Positions 55,016 through 63,684 of a DNA stretch of 64,000 nucleotides are shown one piece after another. This DNA comes from Campylobacter sp. MG1 (GTDB lineage Bacteria > Campylobacterota > Campylobacteria > Campylobacterales > Campylobacteraceae). The translations under genes and the position numbers were made by a program. The DNA is taken from positions 62,001-126,000 of the forward strand of contig NZ_JANYME010000003.1 in the NCBI RefSeq assembly GCF_026616895.1, read 5' to 3'. How positions within the stretch are numbered: position 1 is the stretch's first letter; each line of letters opens with the position of its first letter. The notes under the pieces were generated by a model that was given only the letters and a program-made list of their open reading frames with translations, was not told the DNA's origin and did not search any database.

Positions 55016-55048
55016 CAAACCTAATTATATCATTACATGGTCTGAAAC
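55016..55048 (+). repeat. CRISPR-repeat-like palindrome, copy B
   Basis: Starts 55 bases after copy A, same orientation, 24 of 30 bases shared. Confidence 0.55.
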
Positions 55049-55067
55049 ATTATTTTTTGTAGCTTTT

Positions 55068-55451
55068 CTATCTAAATAGCAGTAAATAAAATAATGATTT
55101 ATTAATGCGAATTTCATTATCTTCATCATAATATAATATATAACTATTAAAAATTTGACTGCAATTTTTTACAAAAGTCCTTACTCTTTTAAAAACAACT
55201 ATAAAAATACTTACAATAAAAAATAATATTAAATTCACTTTAATAAAATTAAAAAGAAATCCACTCATAAATAAAAAATCAATTAAATCTTTACTATTAT
55301 AAAAATTAAAAAATATAGATATAAAATAAATTAGAAAAACAGAAAGAAACATAACAACAAACGGAAGACAAACAATATAAACGAATTGAAAAAGTAAAAA
55401 GTGAGATATTGTAAAAAAAATATCTTTAATTATATTTATAGTTTTATACAT
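55068..55451 (-). CDS. Small membrane protein of the element
   Basis: A 127-residue protein with two to three membrane helices (FVYIVCLPFVVMFLSVFLIY near 22-41, FIKVNLILFFIVSIFIVVF near 69-87) and a short basic C-terminus. It sits between two of the palindromic repeats, between abiF and traG, on the tra strand. No family recognised; an entry-exclusion or immunity role would be a guess. Confidence 0.55.
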   Translation of the reverse strand: MYKTINIIKDIFFTISHFLLFQFVYIVCLPFVVMFLSVFLIYFISIFFNFYNSKDLIDFLFMSGFLFNFIKVNLILFFIVSIFIVVFKRVRTFVKNCSQIFNSYILYYDEDNEIRINKSLFYLLLFR

Positions 55452-55471
55452 TTATGTTTCCTTTAAATTGA

Positions 55472-55502
55472 AAACCCAATTTTACCACAACATGGTTTGA
55501 AT
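55472..55502 (+). repeat. CRISPR-repeat-like palindrome, copy C
   Basis: Shares 27 of 30 bases with copy A, lies just upstream of the small membrane protein gene. Confidence 0.58.
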
Positions 55503-55594
55503 TTAAATATTTAAAAAATCAATTTTTTATTTAATAATATAAAATTTCGCTTAAATTTACTTTAAATAAATAATTAAAGTAGTCTGAATATAGA

Positions 55595-58417
55595 CTACTT
55601 CTTTTCTTTTTGATGATAAAAAATGTGTTCTTGCCCAAATTCATCAACAACTCTTCTTTCTATATATTCTTGCTCTTTTTTAGTTTCTTTAGTTTCTTCT
55701 ATAGGCTTTTCTTGTCTGTGTTCATTTTGGACTAAAGGTATTTTAGCAATATTTTTATCAATATTTTTAAGCTCAATATTTTTAATGTTAGTATTGCTAA
55801 TATCTTGTTTGTATTCTTCTACTTTTTTCTTAGCTTTATCAACTTCTTTTTGAACCGTACGAGTATTAACCATTGTTGTTTTATCTTTAACCTCATCAAT
55901 CTTATTATCAAAGGCATTGCTTAGCTCAGCTTGATTATCACTCATAGCACTTTGATTACCAATATTAGCCATTGTTTCTGATAGATATTGAATTCTTTGC
56001 TCTACGCTCATATTAGCACCACCATCACGCATTAATTGTTCGTTCATTGCATAAGCAACTGTATTTTGAGATATGCTATCTGATTGAGATTGTGTTTTAG
56101 AATAAGTATTTATATCACTACTACTTAACTTATCTCCATATGAGATATTATCAGTATAACTTGTGCTTATATTAGCTATTTTTGCATCGGTTTTATTAGT
56201 AGCTTTTGTATCTTGTTCACTTTGTTTTTCTGTATCTGATTTAGTAACATTTGCTCCATGTTTGACAGTTCTTGAATCATTCGTTTGTTCTGAAATATCA
56301 ATAGTATCAGACATAGATGAAGTATTCATTGCTTGTATGTTATATGTTCCGCCGTTACCCATAATTGTTCCACCAGCAGAAAGTTTTATTCCTTGAGTAT
56401 TATCAGTTTTTTGTTGATTTTGATGACTATTAGTAACTGAATTGCTTTTTGTGTTAGAATTATCAATAGATTTATTATTAGAATCAGTAAGAGATTTTTC
56501 TTTATTGTTTGTTTCATTGTGAATATCATTATTTTGATAACCAACACTCTCCCCACTAGAACCTTGTTGTGTTACACTACCAGATTTTCCAACTTCGGCA
56601 GAATAACCACTTTGTTTTTGTGTTCCACTATTAATAGCGTTTTGTATATTTTTATTCAACGCTATATTATCAAATTTACCATTTGTCATCATACCATCAG
56701 AATTAGTTTTAAATGAAAAATTTGAACCTTGAACTAATACTTCTTGCATAGTATCACTATTGCCATACTTATAAGTATAATCAACCTTTTGACCTTTAAT
56801 TATATCAGTAGTAGTCATAGATAAACCAGTGCCATCTTTAGTATAAGTTCTATCTCCATCTCTAATACTTTGTGATGAAGCAGTAGCCATTTGTGTAAAT
56901 GCTCTTGCTCCAGCCATAGCTGAGGTATTAAAATGTTGTCCTAAAGATGTAGCTATACTTGTAAATGCGTATGCTGAACCAGTAGCTATTGCTAATGCTA
57001 GTAATGGAACTATAAAAAATAATGTGCCGTCCCAGTTCATATAATCAAGTATTTTACCATTAATTATCGCTGAACCATCTAAAGAAAATGGTGATATATG
57101 TTGTTGATGTAATATGTGTAATACTTTCTCAAATTTATCAATTATAATAAAGTTTATTATAGTTATAATAGGAGACCACAATACAATCCATAAATGTAAA
57201 GTTATAAATGTCATTATATAAATCCTAGACATAAATAAGAAAGCAAAAACTAAAAGTAAAGGACTTAAAGCTACGATTATTATATGAATTGTGGCTTTTA
57301 ACTCTGGCAAATAGTCTAGTGACATTTGATGATTAATTAAAAATTGTTGTTTAGCTTGTAGTTGTGATGTTGATAAGCTAAATATTCCAGCATCATTTAA
57401 GCCATATAATTTAGCTCTAGCATTATATGTTTTATCTAATGCATTCATTAATACGCTATTTTTATATACATTATTTGCATTAGTTATACCATTGCTCCAT
57501 TTATTTATAAATTCATCGTAATACGCACGAGTTTTAGTTTCATTTATATTAGAAAAAGACCCAGCAAACGCTAATTTTAAACTAGTATTAATATTTTTAT
57601 CAGCTTTAGCTTTACTAGTTAGAGTATTAAAATCTCCATTAATATAATCATACAGCATTTTACAAGTAGCCCAATATCTTATATTATCTCTTTTATACTC
57701 AGTCAAATAACCTTGTGAAAGACCAGCAGTTTTTATACTCTCAAATACTTTAGATAGGTTTTCTTCCTTACCACCATTAAAAATATCTGATATTAAATCA
57801 TCCCTAGATAAGTAACTATTATAATCAAATAAGCAAGTATTTAAATAATTTGTCATATTATACATGAATTCTTGTTCTGTAAATAAATTTAAATTATCAG
57901 TTACTATTTTAGCTTTTAGAGGATATAAAAACCCAGCCATAGAATAACGATAAACATTTTCATCTACTGGTTGTAAAGCTGTTTCCATAGCATCTGTTAA
58001 TCCTCTTTCAAAAGTTGTAGTTAATTCCAAAACTTTACCTAAGCCGAATGGAACACCCGAAACATTATGAACTACTATATTATCTTTTGTAATATTTTTT
58101 ACTTCATAAGTATATGCATTACTATTTCCAGCATAGAAAAAAGCAACTAAAGTAATAATGTAAAATACCATTAACTTTGCAAGTGCTACAATAGGATTTG
58201 CTTTTGGATTATTAGCAGTTTTAAACATAACTACTAAAAGAGCAATAACAAACGCTGAACCTAAAAGGTATTGTCTATAGCCTGAAGAAGTATATAATAA
58301 ACTTATACTTCTTAAAAGGTTAGCCATAGTCTCAGCGTAGCCATAAACATAAATTGTATTTTCAGCGAATAATAAATTACTGAAAGCACATAACAATATT
58401 AAATATTTAGCAATCAT
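55595..58417 (-). CDS. traG: Conjugative transfer protein TraG (F-type)
   Basis: A 940-residue mating-pair protein. A signal-like start (LILLCAFSNLLFAENTIYVY) leads to the TraG N-domain: YGYAETMANLLRSISLLYTS near 25-44 and VSGVPFGLGKVLELTTTFER near 117-136. Several more membrane helices lie near 360-480. The C-terminal 400 residues are soluble and very rich in Ser, Asn, Thr and Gln, ending in a charged EKP tail. In F the N-domain stabilises mating pairs and the C-domain acts in entry exclusion. It is the last gene of the tra run, 47 bases after traH. Confidence 0.85.
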   Translation of the reverse strand: MIAKYLILLCAFSNLLFAENTIYVYGYAETMANLLRSISLLYTSSGYRQYLLGSAFVIALLVVMFKTANNPKANPIVALAKLMVFYIITLVAFFYAGNSNAYTYEVKNITKDNIVVHNVSGVPFGLGKVLELTTTFERGLTDAMETALQPVDENVYRYSMAGFLYPLKAKIVTDNLNLFTEQEFMYNMTNYLNTCLFDYNSYLSRDDLISDIFNGGKEENLSKVFESIKTAGLSQGYLTEYKRDNIRYWATCKMLYDYINGDFNTLTSKAKADKNINTSLKLAFAGSFSNINETKTRAYYDEFINKWSNGITNANNVYKNSVLMNALDKTYNARAKLYGLNDAGIFSLSTSQLQAKQQFLINHQMSLDYLPELKATIHIIIVALSPLLLVFAFLFMSRIYIMTFITLHLWIVLWSPIITIINFIIIDKFEKVLHILHQQHISPFSLDGSAIINGKILDYMNWDGTLFFIVPLLALAIATGSAYAFTSIATSLGQHFNTSAMAGARAFTQMATASSQSIRDGDRTYTKDGTGLSMTTTDIIKGQKVDYTYKYGNSDTMQEVLVQGSNFSFKTNSDGMMTNGKFDNIALNKNIQNAINSGTQKQSGYSAEVGKSGSVTQQGSSGESVGYQNNDIHNETNNKEKSLTDSNNKSIDNSNTKSNSVTNSHQNQQKTDNTQGIKLSAGGTIMGNGGTYNIQAMNTSSMSDTIDISEQTNDSRTVKHGANVTKSDTEKQSEQDTKATNKTDAKIANISTSYTDNISYGDKLSSSDINTYSKTQSQSDSISQNTVAYAMNEQLMRDGGANMSVEQRIQYLSETMANIGNQSAMSDNQAELSNAFDNKIDEVKDKTTMVNTRTVQKEVDKAKKKVEEYKQDISNTNIKNIELKNIDKNIAKIPLVQNEHRQEKPIEETKETKKEQEYIERRVVDEFGQEHIFYHQKEKK

Positions 58418-58464
58418 TTACAATATTTCCTTTCTTTTATATTTATGCTATTTTTTTTCATTGT

Positions 58465-60021
58465 TTAACTCCTTTTATTGCCACTAGGTATAGGTCTTGA
58501 GCTTTGATTTTTTTGTGCATCTTTTAATTCTTTTAACTTAGTCTCTTTTTCTTTTTTGATTTCTTCTAAAGCTTGATTAGTTAAGTTTATAATTTCGCCC
58601 ATTCTTTGCTCTATTAGTGGAACAAAAACATTTCCTACTTTCTCTTTAAACTGAGTATTAGAAATAACATCATTTCTTAAGATTTCACCAGTGTATTCTT
58701 TTAATTTAGATAAACTATTTAAAGTCATTGTTTTAAATACATTAATACCAAATTCTTTTATAATAAAAGCTACCTCAACATTAGAATAATAACATTCAGC
58801 TTTTTTAGAAGTTTTACAATTTGTTAAAGGCTTAGCTCCAGTTGGTTGCATTCCATCATATTCAAATACTATATGATTTAAAAGCTTAGGTAATGAACTA
58901 TCAAAGTTATTTATTATACTAACTCCATCACTAGTTAATTTATAATCATTATCCCCACTCATTGAACCTAAAACGCCATAAATAGAGTTTCTAGCATCAT
59001 CTATAATTTTTTTATAATCACTAAATGTTTCGGTATAATCAACTCTATTATAACTTTTATCATCGGTAGCTTTATAATAAGAGGCATTTACTTTAATTGA
59101 ATTATTATTTGCAAAGTTTTCAGCAAATAGTGTATTAAAGACTTCTTTAACTAATTCATTTGGCTTTAAACCTTGCTTAGTTGTAGAGCCATTTATAGTT
59201 TTTTCAATAAAATGAGTTGTAGGCATAATATCTACATGAAATTCCTCATTATTATTAATGCTTACCCTACCACATATATCTTGTCCTAACAGTACTGATA
59301 TTAATTTTTGAGTTGCTAATCTTTTACTTTCATCTTTTACGCCTTTTTTAACAGCATATTCTATAGCACTTCCAGCACCTAAGATAATATTTTTAGTAGT
59401 AGTATCTCCTTTTCCGTTTTCATTAAAAAACTCACTAAATCCTTTTACACTATCACGGAATTTGGTTACATAATTATTTACAAAACTACTTTTATTATTA
59501 CTATCTCTTGCTTGATTAAAACCTTGTATTTTTCCATCAGCTACAGCATGTCCAGTAGCCTTAGTTACAATAGCATTTACACCTTTTTCAGCTATAGAAC
59601 AACTATCAAAATTAAGTGAGTTAATCATATCGCTTATTTCTTCTAATGCAGATAAGATATTATCACATTCTTTACATAAAGTTGATAAAGCTAATTTAAA
59701 AGCATAGCCTACAGCGTTTTGCATAATAGCAGTTAATTTTTCTTTTAGTTCATCAAATGATATAAAAGATATTCCACCAAGCCCAATATCAATACCATTG
59801 CAACCAGCTTTAACACTTGGAGCACTAATATTAAAAACATTAAAACTATCTCGTTGAAATTTAGCTAAGAAACCACCTAAACCTACAGAACCATCTCTTG
59901 CGTAAGGCATATTATGGCTATTTAAAGGCATTAATGAAAACGACATACTAGCCTCTAAATTACTTACGCATATTAAGCTTGATAATACAGCTAAAACTAT
60001 AATCTTTTTTCTTACTTTCAT
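58465..60021 (-). CDS. traH: Conjugative transfer protein TraH (F-type)
   Basis: A 518-residue periplasmic protein needed for F-type pilus assembly and mating-pair stabilisation. After a signal peptide it carries the TraH core: RDGSVGLGGFLAKFQ near 41, SVKAGCNGIDIGLGGISFIS near 69-88, then FDELKEKLTAIMQNAVGYAFK and ISDMINSLNFDSCSIAEKGV near 127-146. The conserved cysteine pair is present. A coiled coil lies near the C-terminus. It overlaps the peptidase gene by 4 bases. Confidence 0.87.
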   Translation of the reverse strand: MKVRKKIIVLAVLSSLICVSNLEASMSFSLMPLNSHNMPYARDGSVGLGGFLAKFQRDSFNVFNISAPSVKAGCNGIDIGLGGISFISFDELKEKLTAIMQNAVGYAFKLALSTLCKECDNILSALEEISDMINSLNFDSCSIAEKGVNAIVTKATGHAVADGKIQGFNQARDSNNKSSFVNNYVTKFRDSVKGFSEFFNENGKGDTTTKNIILGAGSAIEYAVKKGVKDESKRLATQKLISVLLGQDICGRVSINNNEEFHVDIMPTTHFIEKTINGSTTKQGLKPNELVKEVFNTLFAENFANNNSIKVNASYYKATDDKSYNRVDYTETFSDYKKIIDDARNSIYGVLGSMSGDNDYKLTSDGVSIINNFDSSLPKLLNHIVFEYDGMQPTGAKPLTNCKTSKKAECYYSNVEVAFIIKEFGINVFKTMTLNSLSKLKEYTGEILRNDVISNTQFKEKVGNVFVPLIEQRMGEIINLTNQALEEIKKEKETKLKELKDAQKNQSSRPIPSGNKRS

Positions 60022-60545
60022 ATTTGTATCCTTTTTATTTCATTAATATCTATAAAACCAAAGTATCTACTATCGTAACTTTTTTCGTGTGTTCCGAATA
60101 CGAAGATTTTGTTTTTAGGAATAGCACCATTAAAAACAAAGTTATCAAGCTTTTTACCCTCGCTATCATAGTCTTTTGCTACACCTAAAAACTCATCATT
60201 GCAGTAGTATTTTTTATCACTAGTTACTTTTAAAATATCGTTTTCAAGGCACTTAACATATTTAATTAATTGTTTGCTTTTAAAACTTGTTCCGTAAGGA
60301 CTATTAGCTTTATCAAATACTATAATTTTATTTAATAGACTTTCTTTGTTTGCTTTTAAATTAAATTCTTTTGTGATAATAAAAGTATTATCAATACTTT
60401 TAGATGTAACTAAAGTAATTTGATAATCTAACACTGAATTTAAAGCAATTAGTCCATAAAATAGAGCAAGTGTAATAACAGATGATACAAATGATATTAG
60501 AATAAATTTTCTTTTATTCTTTATCTTAAATGGCATTTTTTTCAT
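60018..60545 (-). CDS. TraF-type S26 signal peptidase of conjugation system
   Basis: A 175-residue membrane peptidase of the S26C (TraF/TrhF) family, which in relatives matures the pilin. One N-terminal membrane helix is followed by the catalytic serine region LVTSKSIDNTF near residue 47, the general-base lysine in QLIKYVKCLENDIL near 92-105, and the family motif KSYDSRYFGFI near 153-163. The start lies inside traC (20-base overlap), so the two are coupled. In plasmid F this enzyme is not encoded; IncHI and IncP systems have it. Confidence 0.82.
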   Translation of the reverse strand: MKKMPFKIKNKRKFILISFVSSVITLALFYGLIALNSVLDYQITLVTSKSIDNTFIITKEFNLKANKESLLNKIIVFDKANSPYGTSFKSKQLIKYVKCLENDILKVTSDKKYYCNDEFLGVAKDYDSEGKKLDNFVFNGAIPKNKIFVFGTHEKSYDSRYFGFIDINEIKRIQI

Positions 60546-63015
60546 CTTCTATTACTCTTGTTATGGCCTCGCTAATGCTAAAACCTTGTTTTTGATAATT
60601 ATTAATCTTATTTTTATCCTCCATTTTTGTAGTTGTAAGATAATAAAAGTATTTATTCATTACAAGTCTTAATGGTATTTTTACATCTTGTGGATTTATA
60701 GCTAATAGTTCAGAGTAATTACCATCAACCATAGTAATTTCTCCCAATATTTTCTTTTCATAATCAGTAAAATTAAATATTTCAGTAGATAACAATAAAG
60801 CTATAGAGTTTTCATTTTGTTTTAAAAAAAACTTCCAGCTTGAGTTATTTATAATACTTCTACCTATTTTTGATAAAGATTTACCATCAGAACTATCTAA
60901 AATATCACCTATACCTTGTGTAGCTAACATAATACTAGCTCCAAATTTTCTAGCTCTTCTAAATAGCTGGTCTATAAATTCATCTAAGCGTGGATTTTTA
61001 CCTATAAATCTATGTGCTTCATCTAAGAATATTTGTATTCTTTGTCTTCTATTAGGAGAATTATAAGTTAGCTTTCTAATATGATAAGTTACAAGCATAA
61101 TCAAAGGGTCTCTTAAATCAGGGTGGTCTTCTACGCCTTTAAATTCAATACAAATAAATTCTTTAGATATATTAAAATTACAATCCCCACTAAAAAAGCT
61201 TTCATATGTCCCATCTTTGCAAAATTCTTTTAAACCCATAACAAAATCTTGCACTCTATTATCATCGTGTTTTATCAATATATCTCTTATGTCAGTTAAT
61301 TCAGTCTTAGAACCTTTATTGCTATAAGCTTTTTCAATAGCATCAGATATATAACTTTTTACAACTTTGCTATCAGATTTTGCATCGTTTTCATTTGAAG
61401 AACAACCTAACATATAAATAAAATCACATAGAATTGACCTTTCAGCTTTTAATTGTGAATTGTTTTCAACCATAGTAAAAGGGTTAAATGATATAGGGGT
61501 ATCTAGTGATAAATTAATATACTGACCTCCTAAGACTTCAGTTAATTTAGTAAATGAGTTATCATAGTCTAGTATAAAAACTCTATCGCCCCTAAGATAA
61601 GAATTAAATGCTAACATATTCAAGTATACTGATTTACCAGCTCCACTGGTTGCTACAACGAACCCATTGTAATTAGAGTTACTATCAAATAAGTCAAGTC
61701 CTACAAGGTTACCTCGTCTTGTAGTAAATAATATATTAGGAATGCTACCATCCCAATCACATTCCAAAGGTATAAATTGTGCTAATTGATTGGGAAAAAA
61801 TGAAAAATATTTAGCTCCAACTTTAAACATATATTCTTCATTTATACAAGCTGGTAAAGAATTTAAAAATACTAATTGATGAATAGAATTACATTGTCCT
61901 AGCGTAATTTTTGAATTATTTGCTCTCCACATTTTTTTAATATTATCAATGTTGTATGTTAATTTTTCTAAACTATCGCTATATGTAATAATATTTAAAT
62001 CAAATGCATATAATTCCTCATTTTTTGATATTCTATCTAATATATCAATACTTTCATTTTTAACAGCATTAAATTTCCTAAAAATATTAGCATCCCATTT
62101 TTGATTTAATAATATAGTATGGTTCTTATTAGTCTTATTAGTTTGTTTTGTAGGTAATTTTAATATATTTGCAGTTATTATAAAACTATCATTAAATTGA
62201 TTTTCATTTACTGATGCACCTATAGTTTGACCTAACTTTTCTCCAAAATCAAAAATACAAGCTTCATCAGGATATTCTATAGGTGTTAATGTAGCTACAT
62301 ATTTTTCATCTATTTGTAAATAATTATCATGCACTATAATTTTAGTTTCTGGGTGCATTAATTGTTTATTTAATAATTGTTCTTTATTATATTTAGGTAT
62401 TTCATAAATAATATCTTCCTTATTAAAAGAATGTGTGCTATTTAAAAGTTCATATAAATATATTTTTAATAAATCTGGTCGCAATATTTTAGGATAGAAA
62501 AAAGCTGTTGCTAAAGCGTTTTTTAAATCATCTGAATATTTTAATAATTTATCTTTATCATCACAAGTAATTGAAAACAATAATATACTTTTTTTAATAG
62601 TAGTAGGCATTGCCTTGCAAATACTTTCCCTTGTTTTTTGATAATAAAAGCGTCTCATTTGTTCTACTGAATTATCTAATAATTCCTTTGTATTTAAATC
62701 ATCTTCTAAATCAACTCTTACACTATGTGATTGTTTCCAATATTCTATTACATTATTAAAATTTTTAAGTCCTAAAAGTGATACTTGCATAAAAAGACCT
62801 TCTGGTAATTTAGAAATTATCTTTTCAAGTTCAGCCGAAGTGGAAGTAGATGCCTTTATTCTAGTGTGGCATTCATAAATAATACTATAAGTATTATTGT
62901 TATTTATATAAATATTGTTTTCTTCATCATATAAACTATAAGCTAAAAAATCACTAAAAGAAATTCTTTGGTTTAGTTGTTTATAATTATGCACTGGTAA
63001 AGAAATATATTCCAT
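60526..63015 (-). CDS. traC: Type IV secretion ATPase TraC (VirB4-like)
   Basis: An 829-residue ATPase that powers pilus assembly and transfer at the inner membrane. N-terminal TraC domain: ISFSDFLAYSLYDEENNIYI near 18-37. Walker A is VATSGAGKSVYLNMLAFNSY near 453-472, then DYDNSFTKL, and Walker B RIQIFLDEAHRFIG near 657-670, with RRARKFGASIMLATQGIGDI near 686-705. No transmembrane helix. It lies 11 bases after the second TraV-like gene. Confidence 0.93.
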   Translation of the reverse strand: MEYISLPVHNYKQLNQRISFSDFLAYSLYDEENNIYINNNNTYSIIYECHTRIKASTSTSAELEKIISKLPEGLFMQVSLLGLKNFNNVIEYWKQSHSVRVDLEDDLNTKELLDNSVEQMRRFYYQKTRESICKAMPTTIKKSILLFSITCDDKDKLLKYSDDLKNALATAFFYPKILRPDLLKIYLYELLNSTHSFNKEDIIYEIPKYNKEQLLNKQLMHPETKIIVHDNYLQIDEKYVATLTPIEYPDEACIFDFGEKLGQTIGASVNENQFNDSFIITANILKLPTKQTNKTNKNHTILLNQKWDANIFRKFNAVKNESIDILDRISKNEELYAFDLNIITYSDSLEKLTYNIDNIKKMWRANNSKITLGQCNSIHQLVFLNSLPACINEEYMFKVGAKYFSFFPNQLAQFIPLECDWDGSIPNILFTTRRGNLVGLDLFDSNSNYNGFVVATSGAGKSVYLNMLAFNSYLRGDRVFILDYDNSFTKLTEVLGGQYINLSLDTPISFNPFTMVENNSQLKAERSILCDFIYMLGCSSNENDAKSDSKVVKSYISDAIEKAYSNKGSKTELTDIRDILIKHDDNRVQDFVMGLKEFCKDGTYESFFSGDCNFNISKEFICIEFKGVEDHPDLRDPLIMLVTYHIRKLTYNSPNRRQRIQIFLDEAHRFIGKNPRLDEFIDQLFRRARKFGASIMLATQGIGDILDSSDGKSLSKIGRSIINNSSWKFFLKQNENSIALLLSTEIFNFTDYEKKILGEITMVDGNYSELLAINPQDVKIPLRLVMNKYFYYLTTTKMEDKNKINNYQKQGFSISEAITRVIEDEKNAI

Positions 63016-63026
63016 TAAACACTCCT

Positions 63027-63407
63027 TTATTTTTTACTTTTTTTAATTTTGTGCTGACTTAAAACAAAATTACCATTAGTGATTTTTACCCATATCCTCT
63101 CAAATTCGTGGTAGGTATCATCAGCTGACATATAAGGCATAATTGTTACTATCGCAAATTTTGGATTTTGAAATAACGGATTTTGCATAGGTCTATCATA
63201 ATTTTCCTTTAAAGATTTAGTAATATGATTTTTTGCATAATTAGTATCGGTTTTTAAAAGCCTTTTTTCCTCATCTTTTAATTGTTGCTCTTGTTTTTGT
63301 TTAGCTTTTAATATCTCTTGTTGTTTTGCTTTATTTACATTATTGTTAGCACAAGCATTAAAGCTTAAAGCTAAACCTAAGGTTGCTAATAATAAATATT
63401 TTTTCAT
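63027..63407 (-). CDS. TraV-like C-terminal part, second lipoprotein
   Basis: A 126-residue protein with its own export signal (MKKYLLLATLGLALSFNACA; the cysteine at 19 may be lipidated). A charged helix spans 25-65. The end, NPLFQNPKFAIVTIMPYMSA then DTYHEFERIWVKITNGNFVL, resembles the C-terminal TraV region that holds the RIW motif. The gene overlaps the preceding TraV-like gene by 4 bases (ATGA). The two together look like one TraV split in two genes, each with a signal peptide. TraV anchors the outer-membrane core of the channel. Confidence 0.6.
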   Translation of the reverse strand: MKKYLLLATLGLALSFNACANNNVNKAKQQEILKAKQKQEQQLKDEEKRLLKTDTNYAKNHITKSLKENYDRPMQNPLFQNPKFAIVTIMPYMSADDTYHEFERIWVKITNGNFVLSQHKIKKSKK

Positions 63408-63679
63408 TTTTTAACTCCTTTTAATCTTTGATTTTCTTTACTTTGAATGATAAGTTTTAGTCTTTCGTTTTCATTTTCTAATTTTTTAAATTCTTTTCTT
63501 GTATAATCCTTTTCTTGTGTTTGCTTATATTTTTTATCATTATTTTTTTGATAATAAATATCACTAACACTAGCACAATAACTAATATCACTACCACCAG
63601 AGCATTTAAACTCAGAGTGATATACGCCACAACCTACAAAAAGATAAGCAAAAGACATAGCTAATAAATATTTATTCAT
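63404..63679 (-). CDS. TraV-like N-terminal part, lipoprotein
   Basis: A 91-residue lipoprotein. The signal ends in AYLFVGCGVY with the cysteine at residue 17. Then comes FKCSGGSDISYCASVSDIYY near 24-43, matching the paired-cysteine region that opens mature TraV. After that only a charged helix remains; the TraV C-terminal strand is absent and appears in the next gene instead. It lies 5 bases after traB. Confidence 0.68.
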   Translation of the reverse strand: MNKYLLAMSFAYLFVGCGVYHSEFKCSGGSDISYCASVSDIYYQKNNDKKYKQTQEKDYTRKEFKKLENENERLKLIIQSKENQRLKGVKK

Positions 63680-63684
63680 TTTTA

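Larger units (their letters stand above)
54584..55067. other. Gene-less region with several inverted repeats
   Basis: It holds a 6-bp stem followed by T residues (54717-54746), a 10-bp stem TTTTTCCACT with its complement (54855-54864 and 54894-54903) and three of the four palindromic repeats. No gene is seen. The mix suggests control DNA of the element. Confidence 0.5.

Noticed and set aside
54782-55502. A CRISPR array
   Set aside because: Four diverged copies in mixed orientation with uneven gaps (including a gene) are not an array, and no cas gene is in view. Reported as repeats only.
56163-56396. Plus-strand open frames within traG
   Set aside because: They arise from the repetitive Ser/Asn-rich coding strand and have no start signals.
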